Shown here: positions 45,781-57,300 of the stretch, in pieces
Position numbering within the stretch: position 1 is the stretch's first letter
Layout: every line of letters begins with the position of its first letter
Assembly: GCA_029959085.1 (NCBI GenBank)
Contig: JARWIR010000010.1
Span: 9,693,001 to 9,757,000 of the forward strand
Source of the DNA: Nemophila menziesii
Lineage: Eukaryota > Streptophyta > Magnoliopsida > Boraginales > Hydrophyllaceae
Reading direction: 5' to 3'
DNA length: 64,000 bases
Program-made: the position numbers and the translations under genes
The notes under the pieces: model-generated
Databases searched by the model: none
Told to the model about the DNA's origin: nothing
What the model saw: only the letters and a program-made list of their open reading frames with translations

Positions 45781-46129
45781 TCATCTCCTCAAAGATGACT
45801 TTGGAACACTCGGAATCGGTTAATATTTTCTTAAGTGACAATGGTTTATTTTAATATAATTTATACTCGACTAAAAAGAGTAGTCCTTATAACAAACAAG
45901 ACAAGTCATAGTCAATGAACAAGTAAATTTTATGTTCAACAAAAACCACATTAACAAATACTAGGGGCTCACGGAGGAGGTTGAAATGGAAAAACTGCCC
46001 TTCAATGCGATCATTATCAAATTCAAGAATGAAGTGGACCAACCAGCAGTGTGGAATCAACGCACATGGACAATAATGGGGAAACACTTTGCTACAAATT
46101 AATACAAAGAAGGTATTAAAATGTGGTTA

Positions 46130-47483
46130 GTTACAGTACACTTTGGGTCCAACTCACCGGAACCCCGATTACTCTATTGACTGAAAAGTGTATAGAAAAA
46201 CTTATGAACTACTCTGGGAAAGTTCATCAAGTTTTCTTACAGAAATCGACCTTCATTAATGATAAATTAGTGACAATAGTCCAAGTGGGCTAGAATCTAA
46301 ACAACCCCATTATTGCGGGTGTTAATTACTTTGAAGATGAGTCGACCCAACTATGGATCAACTTTTGATACGAGAACATCGAGCAGGTATGTTATGGTTC
46401 TAGTTTATTTGACCACTGGGAAAGTAAATGTAAAAATGCCAAAATCAACCCAAAAAATTAATGAGTTGGGTGAAACTCTCTACAAGAGGACCTTCAAAAT
46501 CAACCACCTTCTACAAAATTAAGGCAGAGCAAAAGTACCAGAAATTCATCAACGGAATTAAAGGAAACCTTCAAGCCGAGTTGGGGTTCAAAACTCACTA
46601 AACCCAATTCAACTGGTACAAAGACGTCTACTAACGGAAATACCTCAAACGGAGCTAATAACGACACAGGACCGAGAAGCTATGACTGGAGGGTTGGGGG
46701 AATCACTAAACCTTATTGTTCACAGGTTTCATTCGATTTATTCTCGGTTAGACATTGAGTTCGAGGTTCGATTCCGTAACATTTGGAGTCGACCTACACA
46801 GGAAGGGAATGGAAATTATTCTTAGGGACACTGAATCATAAGTCAAGGTGGTCCGCATTAAAAATCACTTCCCATTCATAGTCAATCTATGCCAGACCGA
46901 AACAAGGAATCCTATAGTTAACAAAGCTAAGTTTAGGAGACCAACGAAAGCGACAATATCGACTTGAATCAAACTCAAGGTGGAGAGGCAGAAACTCTCC
47001 GAGAACAAAAGATTACGGCTTGCTAATGGCCATTGGAAATTAATTCGCAAGGTTCTGAATAATGACAAAGGTAAGAGTAACGAAGACAAAAACCCATCGG
47101 TGATTTTTGAATTTGCTGGTATGAGTGTTAATGGTAGTGTAAGGGGTGCTAGTAAGGAAAAATATAGTACTAAGGTAGTTGGAAGCGTTTTTTTCTGTGG
47201 AGGTAGAAAGATTAAAAGAAAAAGTGTTAGATAAGGATGGAATCTGAAATTGTCAAAAAAATAAACTCAACCCCCATCCACATTGAAGACATAGCCTTTA
47301 GTTCCTTTCCTAGCTCTAGTCAAGGTGGTCCACTTATTAAGACTCAAATTAACAACACTAACGCTGACTTTAACCACACGCATAACCCTAGAGTAAAACA
47401 TAACCTTTCATTTACCTTATTAGATGTTAACCTTATCCCAAATCACTTCTCTCCTCCCTCAATAACATCACAAACCCTAACCC

Positions 47484-47520
<37 letters not shown>

Positions 47521-47572
47521 AACATCCCAATACCTTCTTCTCCCGCATACCACCCTCTACCCCATACTATAG
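46130..47572 (+). pseudogene. LINE B ORF1, broken
   Basis: Fragments in changing frames: SGKVHQVFLQKSTFINDKLV, then the zinc-knuckle remnant, then a low-complexity tail that includes a (CT)n microsatellite at 47485-47514. The order and the position upstream of the endonuclease identify it. The sequence match is weak. Confidence 0.5.
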
Positions 47573-47768
47573 ATCTTACCAAATCACCTTCCACACTTAA
47601 TATTACAACTCGTTATGAAACAATGGGTATTGGTAGAAAATCTATCAGAAGGAGCTTTAAGTTAAAAATACTCTGAAGAGAGGTAAATCATATATCAATA
47701 GGAAACTATAGATTTGGCATTTCAGGTCTACCATCAAAAATCAAGACTCGACTAAAAATGATGATGCT

Positions 47769-50150
47769 GTGAATGCTATAAGGAGCGATGAAGAGGCTAT
47801 TGAGCCTCTAGTGATTGAAGTGTCCAATGTTTCAGCGGTTTATGGGATTGGCGAATTCAATCCCAAAACGAGCAATGATACACCTAGACTTGAACGTTCA
47901 GGGGATTGGCATATCCCTGAAGGTCCAGACCCTAGTGGATATCTGCTCCAGGTATCGACCTGGGCTAATCTTTCTTTCAGAAACAAAAAAAAACATATTT
48001 TGTTTTTAGTAGAGTTGCAAAAATTATAAAAATTGCCCTTATTACGATTGTTGAACCTATATGGTTGAGTGGGGGTTAGCATTCATCTGTATTAAAGAGC
48101 ATATGATTAAAATTATTAGTGAAGATGAAAATCTAATCCACTACGAGATTAAAAAAGACAATGTAGATTTAGAATATACAACTTTTGTATATGGATCCCC
48201 GATTGACCAAGAAAAAAGTAACTGATTGGAAAAATATACATATGTTCCCGTGATTCTACTATAACTTTCAATTTAGTTGGGACTTTAACAACATTAGATA
48301 TAGTTAGGAAAATTTGGCGGTGTAAACAAATTCAAAAATACCATGAAATGCTTTAATGACTTATTAAACATCACACAATGTACCAAATTGCTAGTAAAGG
48401 TCGTTCTTTTTCATGGACTAATAGAAGAGACAAAGATAAGTTAATTAAGATATTACTTGACAGATGTTTGAGTAATAGTAAATGGACTACTGTTAATCCC
48501 AATGCTTGGGTGACTCTATTACCAGATGTAGGTTTAGATCATAGTCATTACTACTACATTTTGATGATACTTGTAATAAGAAATATAAATGATTCTACTT
48601 TGAAAATATTTGGATTAGGGAGAGATAATGATATGAAATTATAAAAAATGTATAGGAATCCAGAAAAACTATTAAGAATATAACCAAAAATGGTTTAAAA
48701 GTGAATCTTAATATGTGTAAAAGGCTTTTTACTATATGGAGTAAAAGAAAATTTCACAATAGTAGAAAAAGAATTGATGAACTAATGGATAGATTAAAAT
48801 TCCTTACTAATAATAAAGTTATTAATGATAGTGATAAAGATAAGCATAATAATTTTTAAAAGAAATTAAAATTACTTGGAAAAGAGAGAAAGACTTTTGG
48901 CCTCTAGATCTAGAAACACGTGGTTAAGAAAGGGTGATAAAATCACTACTTATTTTCATGCCACCACTAAAGAAAGAATAAACTTTAATAAAATTACTAG
49001 ACTTGTGGATGAATCTGGTACTTGGTTGGATGACCAAAAGGATGTGAATACTAATATTTTGAATTACTTTAGTAGTATTTTTTAAAGTGTGGGTCGTAGG
49101 GACTTTAATTCTATCCTAGAGATCATCCAACCTGTTATTACCTCATCTATGAACCCTTCACTTCTCAACCCCATATCTATTAAGGAAATTGAGAGTGCAG
49201 CCAATGAGCTTGGTGCTAACAAGGCCTAATATTGGCATATTATCAAACTAGATGTTATAAAATTTATTAATAACTTTTAGTAAAATAATGAGAGTCTTGA
49301 AGATATAAATCATACTTATATCTCTCTTATACCTAAGACTGAAACTCCTGGCACTATAAAACACTACATACCCATTAGTGTCTCTAATTTCATTTATAAA
49401 ATTATAGCTAGGATTCTTGTTAATAGATTACAACCTTTAATGAATTAAATAACAGAGGAGAATTAATCTGCATTCATACCTGGTAGAATAATACATGAGA
49501 ACTCCTATATTGTTCATAAAGTTTGTAATCAATATCAAAGAAAAATAAAATACTAAAAAGTATAGTATGGTAGATATTCAGAAGGCATGTGAATTGGTAG
49601 ACTGGAATTTTGTAGAATATCTCATGATATCTCATGAAAAAAATGGGTTTTGACTATAAGTGGTGTAATAAAATAATGAATTGTATTACCTTTGTATACT
49701 ACTCTATCCTTATAACTAACCAACCAAACAAACTTAGTAAACCCCGAAAGGGCCTTAATTAGGGAGGCCCTTTCACCCCTTATGTGTTATATTATAACTC
49801 AAACATTATCTGCTCTGATTAAGTAAAAGTGGATGATGGTCTACTAGATGGCGTAAAAATCTCCTAACATTGCCCTAGCTTGACCCATCTACTATTTGCA
49901 GATGATAGTATGTTCTTTTTAAACACCACCTATGAGGAAATTCATAGTTTTAATGATGTAATAAATTGCTATGCTTATTCAACAGGTCTTACTTTAAATC
50001 TTAATAAACGTGGTGTTAAATTTAGCTCAAACACCCCTGATTATATTCACTATATAATTGCCTCTAGATTAAAGATGAAGATCACTAATAACTTGGGACC
50101 CTACGTTGGTCTACCCACTGATTGGGGAGATCTAAAGTTAAGGATATGAA
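47769..50150 (+). pseudogene. LINE B ORF2 part 1 (endonuclease and RT), broken
   Basis: The endonuclease start is visible as HLDLNVQGIG followed by RYRPGLIFLSETKK, where WNVRGLG and LFLSETK are usual. Its end is MYQIASKGRSFSWTNRR with LPDVGLDHSHY. RT begins with RNTWLRKGDKITTYFHATTK, a hallmark of plant LINE RT. Later blocks include SALIPKT-like and FIPGRI-like pieces and the catalytic THLLFADDSMFF near 49890, which keeps the Asp-Asp pair. Stops at 49081, 49446 and elsewhere rule out function. Confidence 0.8.
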
Positions 50151-50479
50151 CCTTCTTTTTGTAAGAGCTCTAAAAATAATTAATAATTGGAAAAATATTT
50201 ATCTCTTGGAAGCTAGCAAATAAATTTTAATAAAATTTGTTCTCCAAAGCATATCCAAATAATTTATGTCTTCCTTCCTACTCCCATTAAAAATATGTGA
50301 TTTTACCTCTTTCCAGATTGCTAAGTTTTGATGGAGAAATAATGATAAAAAAGGAATCCATAGGACCAAATGGTCTTCCATAATTCATAGTAAATTTACA
50401 AGGGCCTTAGGTTTAGATTTCTAAATCTTATGAAACTTGCCCTTATATGTATACATGCATTGAATTTTATGTCAAATGA

Positions 50480-52716
50480 AAAGTCCCTACTATATAAAAA
50501 TCTCAAATGAAAATATTCCTAATGGTACATTTAATGAAGCCAAACTAGGTTATGCTCCCTCTTGGGGTTCTAAGAGTCCTAGTTAGCAGAGATATTATGT
50601 ATACATATTTAGATGGAAAATTGGTACTGGTACTATAGTAAAAATTATATAAATTAATACACTTGGGACCATCTTATTAATTAAAATATTATTAATTAAT
50701 CAATAAATTATTAATTATTAATTTATATATTAATATTTTATTAATTTATAATAAAATACCTAATTTACAAATATCATTCAAACTTCCATTTAATTGTTAT
50801 ATAATGCATATACAAAACATAAATCAAATGAATGGTCTAATTTGAAAAAACTCTTCAATCTCTCACTTTAAATGCTTATAGATTTCTTTTTAAAATATAA
50901 ATGACCCCAATTTAAAGTGAGAGATATATTGAAGATAATAATTCACTTTATGGTGTTTGTATATGCATTGTATTGACTATTGAGAATATAAATTATCCTT
51001 CACTTATTCTTATAATAATTTATAATTATTGAGATACATTGAAGATAATAACCCTTGACCGTATCACTTTCAATTACATGGGATGCGGTCATAAAGTGAT
51101 ACGGTCACTTTAGTGAATTGTTAAAGTGAGAGATACATTGAAGATAATAACCCTTGACCGTATCACTTTATGGACATTAATAAATATAAATTTCAACAAA
51201 AAATAAAAGACAATTGAGTCATTTTTCAAGAAACCTTCATAAATATTTCATGTAATATGTAGTATATAAGAAATTATTAATTTATATTTAAAATGGGGTC
51301 TATAGGAATCATCAAAAATGTATTATCTTATAATTTTAGAGAATTATTAATTTAGCACCCTATCCTCGAGTCGGGACTGGCAAAAAATATTAGTTTAGAG
51401 AGTTCATTAAATAATCAAGTAATAATTTATCGAGTTTTTACTGTAGTATTAATATTCACACTGATGTATGGATTAATGGTAGTGAAGAAGGTATAAAACC
51501 CTCTGATGTTACTAAAGTATCTGATCTTAGGATCACGAGGGAAAGAAGATGGAATCATAACATTATTAAAGAAAACTTTTAGTCTAAGTACTATGAAAAA
51601 TTATAAAAACCTTTATATCATTAGTACACACATCTGATTTAGTATACTGGACACTTAGTAAAGATGGGATATAGTCAGTTAAAAGAGCTTACCAACACTT
51701 GAAACAAGAAAAGAAACAGAAAGAGTTAACTAGAAATAATAATTTCCCTCCTCCTCTCATATTACTAATCCCGAGGTATGGAAAACAATATGGAGGATAA
51801 ACACTCCCCCTAAAGTGAGAAACTTTATAAGGAAAGGAATACAAAATGTTCTACCTTCTAATGAGAATCTGTATATGGAAAAATGTTGTGATACGAAAAA
51901 ATGCATCATTTGTAAATATAAGATTTAAAATGTTGAGCATATTGTATTTGATTGCCCTTGGGTTGTTTGGTTAGCATCCTCTTTGGGTTTAAAAACTGGC
52001 AAACATAACTACTGTAAAATAGATATCTGGATGATCAATGTGATTAGAATGGTAGAAAAAATAGTGAGAAAGAAAGCTTTACAACATAATTAGCATGCAT
52101 CATAGCATGACAGATTTGGGAAGACAGAAATGCATATGTTCTCAAAAACATTGCACCAGACCCTATTAATACACTCTTGAAAGAAGTGAACCTGTGCAAA
52201 GAACAAAAAGACACTCTTTCCAAGGATGACTCTAGTAATATGAGGAATTAAGTAAATAAAAACAAACTAAATAATATACCGAGTATTTGAAGGGTTCAAG
52301 AAAGAACTCTAAAATGATCCCTACTAGTAACAAACATAGAGAGATTGTCCCTGAACTCTCTAAACATAGTAAGTCCAATACAACACATGTAGAAGATAGT
52401 AAGTGGACCCCTTCTTTAGTAAATTATATAAAAATCAGTAGTGATGCCTCTTTTACTAACGGTAAGTCTGTTATAGTGTGTATTGTCAGGAATCATAAAG
52501 GAGAAGTTATAAAATGTAATGCTTGGAAGATTAAAGCTGGAAGTGCACTTGAAACTGCAGCCCTTGAAGTCTTGAAAAGTTGTCTATGGGCGAGAGACTT
52601 TAATAAGACTACATGCGAGATAGAAAACGATTGTATACAGCTGATGGTGCCTCTAACTAGCAATTTTATTATTAGAAATCCATGTATTAACAATATAATC
52701 CGTAATATCTATTTTT
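50480..52716 (+). pseudogene. LINE B ORF2 part 2 (post-RT region and RNase H), broken, split by a MITE
   Basis: FRWKIGTGT upstream of the MITE joins INIHTDVWINGSEEGI downstream, a typical plant LINE post-RT motif, so excising the MITE restores the order. zf-RVT remnants follow near 51780-51990 (KTIWRINTPPKVRNF, CIICKYKI, VEHIVFDCPW). RNase H has KISSDASFTNGKSVIV, ETAALEVLKSCLWA and CEIENDCIQLM. Confidence 0.75.
50636..51443. mobile_element. Emigrant-like (Tc1/mariner, pogo-type) MITE, 808 bp
   Basis: The ends are TAGTAAAAATTATATAAATTA (left) and, on the other strand, CAGTAAAAACTCGATAAATTA, flanked by TA (50634-50635 and 51444-51445). They resemble the CAGTAAAACCTCTATAAATT ends I recall for Arabidopsis Emigrant. 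Inside are three direct copies of gagatacattgaagataata (near 50919, 51029 and 51127). It is non-coding. Confidence 0.8.
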
Positions 52717-52740
52717 AATTCTAAGTTATGTAATCCTAAC

Positions 52741-52765
52741 TTCTCTTTCGTTTTGCGAAAGAGAA
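52741..52765 (+). other. perfect 10-bp stem-loop at the 3' end of LINE B
   Basis: The arms ttctctttcg and cgaaagagaa enclose a ttttg loop, 25 bp after the RNase H stop. It may be a 3' structural element of the LINE or chance. Confidence 0.4.
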
Positions 52766-52780
52766 AAACAAAGTTGCGGA

Positions 52781-53336
52781 TTAAGTATACAAAAACATGC
52801 CATTAGGCAACGTTTTTTACTTTTGTTCAAACCCTTTTCCAGCTCAATTAGAAAAAAATACTCAAGTTAGATGTATCCCTTTCAAAGTTAGGATGAATTA
52901 GTTTGTAATAGTTTCTTTTAATAATAAAAGCCTTTAAAAAAATCCATCTAACTTTCTCTTCCTCGTATAATGCATTTAAAGTCAATATTGCATAGAATTT
53001 TTTTTCTAATTGAGTATTTCCAAATTTTACTATCAAAAATTTTCGTCCATAACCAGCAGTATTGTTAACAAGATTTTAATATCCAAAAGCATTTGATTGA
53101 AATCATTTGCACTTGTGCCCATTTTCTCCAAATGTTGTATGATCTTCATCCTACATAAGCTTAAACATAATAAATTGATGAGGGCAAACAAAATACTTGT
53201 TACCAAAGAACAAGCCTTGTATTTATTGTTTCACAACCCATACCAGTAGAATTAAGGGAAAAAATTGATGTCAAGTGTAAAAAAAAACTTCTAGCCTTAA
53301 TTTAATTCATGACAATCATTTTAAAAACTTTTTGGG
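52781..53336. other. non-coding AT-rich stretch
   Basis: I see no gene, terminal repeat or coding motif here. Confidence 0.5.
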
Positions 53337-53745
53337 AATGCTTTTTTTTTTTAGTCAAAAACGAAACTTTCATTAAAACTCTAATATTACAAACATCACC
53401 AATACCAGCAGGTTCAAAGTCCATCCTAAGCAATCTAGCTAATTGGGAAGAAGGGTTAACACTCCAAAGGCGAAACAAACTCCCATACGAGCTTGTTTCG
53501 CAACCCAATCAGCAACCTTGTTTTTAGATCTCTTTACAAAAGAGATTTGAATATTGTACAAAACCTTAAAATACCTAACATTAGAAACTAGGACTTTAGT
53601 AATATTGTCTAGTTACTATTACAATTGACTTGATTAACAAAAATAGCACTATCAGATTCAATAGCTACACTACCATAAGGGTAAAAGGCAGCCATCTTGC
53701 AAGCTTTCAGAACATCCCTTCCTTCAGCTACAGATTCAATACTAT
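53337..53745 (-). pseudogene. 5'-truncated LINE tail (RNase H end, 3' UTR and poly(A))
   Basis: A T-run at 53341-53351, followed by gtcaaaaacgaaactttcat, is the usual reversed 3' end of a plant LINE. Reading on the minus strand: VLKACKMAAFYPYGSVAIES, then DSAIFVNQVN, then (in another frame) KNKVADWVAKQAR, the C-terminal RNase H motif. It is only about 400 bp, so it is a truncated insertion. I could not fix a TSD. Confidence 0.7.
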
Positions 53746-54337
53746 TGAAGTAAAAAATATTTTTAAAATAAAATTAATATATTTGTAAAGTTATTAAAAA
53801 TATTTTATAATCTAAAATTATTTTAGATATTAATAATTAAGAAATGATTTTGCCCAAAATGTTTTTCAAAATTTAAAATACTTTTAAAAATCTAAAAAAT
53901 ACTTTAAATACTTTTTAAGAAATATATTTCTAAACTATTACTACTAAATATTTATTTGACGCACAAAACCATAAATTTAGTGTCTAGACGACTTGATAAC
54001 TAAATACATGTTTAGCATCAAAATTTTCATCCATGGTAACTACTCTACATTCTAAACATTGATAACTTGATAACTTTTATTACTTAAAGTTGGTAAAAAT
54101 GATGCTCAAAATATAACTTTATATTCAATTAAACAACGGTTGTAGTAGTTACACAAAAAACAAGAGTTAGTGGAGGAAAACAAAATGTTGTACAAAAATG
54201 AAAAAAAAAAAAGAATAAAAATATACAAGGTGAAAGAAACCCATATTACACAAGGATTATAATTGTATATAAACAGTAAGTGGATTACATGGGAAAAATG
54301 TTACGTATTACACACATCATCACATCGCAAAACTAGG
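53746..54337. other. AT-rich 3' flank of the TIP1-like gene
   Basis: It contains no coding sequence. Part of it must be the 3' UTR and polyadenylation region of the gene at 54338-60626. Confidence 0.5.
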
Positions 54338-57300
54338 CTAGAGAACAGAACGTGCAGTTTTTCTTCCACCTAAACCAATCCCCAAACCTGCAGGAACTGA
54401 ATCATTTTTGGCATTATTATTATGATTATGACTACAATGAGATGAGTGCTGATGGTTTTTTGTGTTGTCCACATTTATAACTACATGCCCTTGCCCATTT
54501 CCGTTTGTATTGCGACTCATATGCATCATCCCTATCCCTTGAGATTCATCTGACGGTTCATATTCAATCAACTCAATATCTTCATTGTAACCGTTTATCA
54601 GAAAATCTGAACAGTTTTTCTTTAACCCGTGATCATATGGGTTCCTGAATCGACCATTTGGTCCTCTTAGGTAACTGTAACGCAATGCATTTGCTAATTC
54701 ATTTGTTGTTATATTCCGAGAAATCTGCACCACAAAAAATACAATCTTTAAAAAAAAAAAAAAAATCCACGAAAAAAGATGTGTGGTTTTTTTATTTTCC
54801 GATAAATCTTCAGGAAAAGAAGACCCGTTCATTTAAAAAAGAAAATCAATATTTTTTCTTTTTTTTGTTCCAAACGCTTATTAAATATCGTTATATATGG
54901 GTTTTTTATTTTCTGAGAAATTTTTATCTCGAAAAAGAGACAGTAACTAAAAAAACTAGAAAACCTTAAAAAAAAACCCACAAAAAGAAGAAAATCGTTA
55001 TTTTATTTTATCGGTTTTTTCCTAGAAAGCTAAACATTAAATAATTAGAAATAATTTAAAAATGAAAATAAGAAAATCGTTATTTTATTTATTTATTTAT
55101 TGTTTTGTTTTCTATTTTGCGGGAAATCTTCACCATGAAAAATAGCCAATCATTAAAAAAATTAGAAAATAATTAAAAACCTTAAAAAAAAAGGCGAGAA
55201 ATAGAAAATGATTATTTTATTTATGGTTTATTTTTTATTTTCCGAAATCTTCACCACGAAAAAAGACAATCAGAAAATTTTTTAAAAAAAAAAAAAAAAC
55301 TACCTGAGAAGCTTGTACAATGGTTAACATTGCGACACCAGAAAAGATGAAAGAGTCTAAGACAAAAAATGATACTGCACCAGTGTGATTTCTGCAAGCA
55401 TGATTTAACCATGCAATAAATGTAGATGGTGCTAATGGATCAGTCCATATTCCTGTAATAATTTATTAATTAATTAATTAATTAATATTAAAAATTATGA
55501 TGATGTCATCACATGTATGAAATCTCACTTGTAAGAGCAACTGAGCCAGTTATGAGCATTGCTGAAATTTCGAGAAGTAGGAACATGAAAAAATCCCACT
55601 TGTTTTTCTGAACATACAAAACAAATATTTACAAAAATATATCATATTGCTTTGGGATAATTTCCCAAATGGTCCCTCAACTATAGGCTACTTCTAAATA
55701 TACCCAAATAGTCCCTCAACCTTGTTTTTTTGTCCCCGCATCAAATTACGTCCATCATTACCATTATGTCCGTGTGTTACCCAAATAGTCCTCAAACTTA
55801 AAAAATTCCCAAAAAAAGTCCCTTTAACTGGTTACACTTTTGAATATTACCTGTTTTCACACATTTCTTCACATTTTCACATATTTTTACACTTTTTCAC
55901 ACGCTATGACACTTTTCCACACCTATTTTAACACTTTATCACACACATCACCCATTTTCACACATTATCACATAGGAGCACCCATTTTCACACACTATCA
56001 CACATTTTCACACATTTTCACACACTTTCACCTATTTTAACACTTTATCACACACATCACCCATTTTAACACGTTTACACACACTATCACCCATTTTCAC
56101 ACATTATCACATAGTAGCACCCATTTTCACACACTATCACACATTTTCACACATTTTCACACACTTTCACCTATTTTAACACTTTATCACACACATCACC
56201 CATTTTAACACGTTTACACACACTATCACCCATTTTCACACATTATCACATAGGAGCACCCATTTTCACACACTATCACACATTTTCACACATTTTCACA
56301 CACTTTCACCTATTTTAACACTTTATCACACACATCACCCATTTTAACACGTTTACACACACTATCACCCATTTTCACACATTATCACATAGTAGCACCC
56401 ATTTTCACACACTATCACACATTTTCACACATTTTCACACACTTTCACCTATTTTAACACTTTATCACACACATCACCCATTTTAACACGTTTACACACA
56501 CTATCACCCATTTTCACACATTATCACATAGTAGCACCCATTTTCACACACTATCACACACTTTCACACACATCACCTATTTTAACACTTTTCACACACA
56601 TCACCCATATTAACACTTTTTCACACACTATTACCCATTTTCACACATTATCACACTTTTTCATAGAGTACCACTCATTTTTATACATTATCACACTTTT
56701 TCACACAGTATCACCCATTTTAACATTTTTTCACACTATCACCCATTTTCACACTTTTCACACTATAAACCATTTTTCACACATTATCACATCATTTCAC
56801 ACACTACCACATAGTATCACCCATTTTTAAGACACTTTTACACACACACAGACACCATTTGAAATTGAGGGACCATTTGGGGAATAATTAGAAATAAATG
56901 AAAAATAGAAGCACCTTGCCAATGCAATTAGATACCCAAGGGCAATGATGGTCGAATTGTTCTACACAACGATCGCAAGTGGAACAATGCTTAGCACGAA
57001 GAGGTCGAACAATCTGAAAAAAATAAAAAATAAAAAATAAAAAATAAATAATAAATAATATAAGGTTAAATATTTAGTTTTAGTGAGTAGTTAAATATAA
57101 GGTTGAGGTACCTTGCATGTTGAGCAAAGTTGAGACCAATTTCCAGCTAATAGTGCAGGATGATTCATTTCTATTTTAAGTAAAGGTTCCTGAGTTAAGT
57201 AGTTAACACAGTAATTAGAAACATAGAGTGTGAAAATGGGTGAATGATAGTGTGTGAAAAAGTGTGAAATTGGATAATAGTGTGTGAAAAAGTGTGAAAT

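Larger units (their letters stand above)
8722..45880 (+). mobile_element. LINE A: decayed RNase H-bearing LINE split by a 29-kb nest and a solo LTR
   Basis: Three segments read in the same order and orientation as one plant LINE: ORF1, endonuclease and RT at about 8722-12480, the post-RT zinc-finger region at 41831-42864, and RNase H at 45154-45780. The first gap is explained by O1 (TSD acaat at 12481-12485 and 41826-41830). The second is explained by solo LTR S2 (TSD gtact at 42865-42869 and 45149-45153). Removing both rejoins the reading order. The outer boundaries are approximate. Confidence 0.85.
46130..52780 (+). mobile_element. LINE B: second decayed RNase H-bearing LINE
   Basis: All parts of a plant LINE occur in order on the plus strand, many with stops: an ORF1 remnant with a zinc-knuckle scrap (GSSLFDHWESKC, about 46395-46430), endonuclease (47815-48560), RT (48876-50150), the post-RT region (50480-51980) and RNase H (52430-52716). 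The post-RT region is split by an MITE at 50636-51443. The 5' boundary is approximate, and I found no convincing TSD or poly(A). Confidence 0.8.

Noticed and set aside
55840..56850. A CRISPR-like regular array.
   Set aside because: The units are directly adjacent tandem repeats without unique spacers, in a plant intron.
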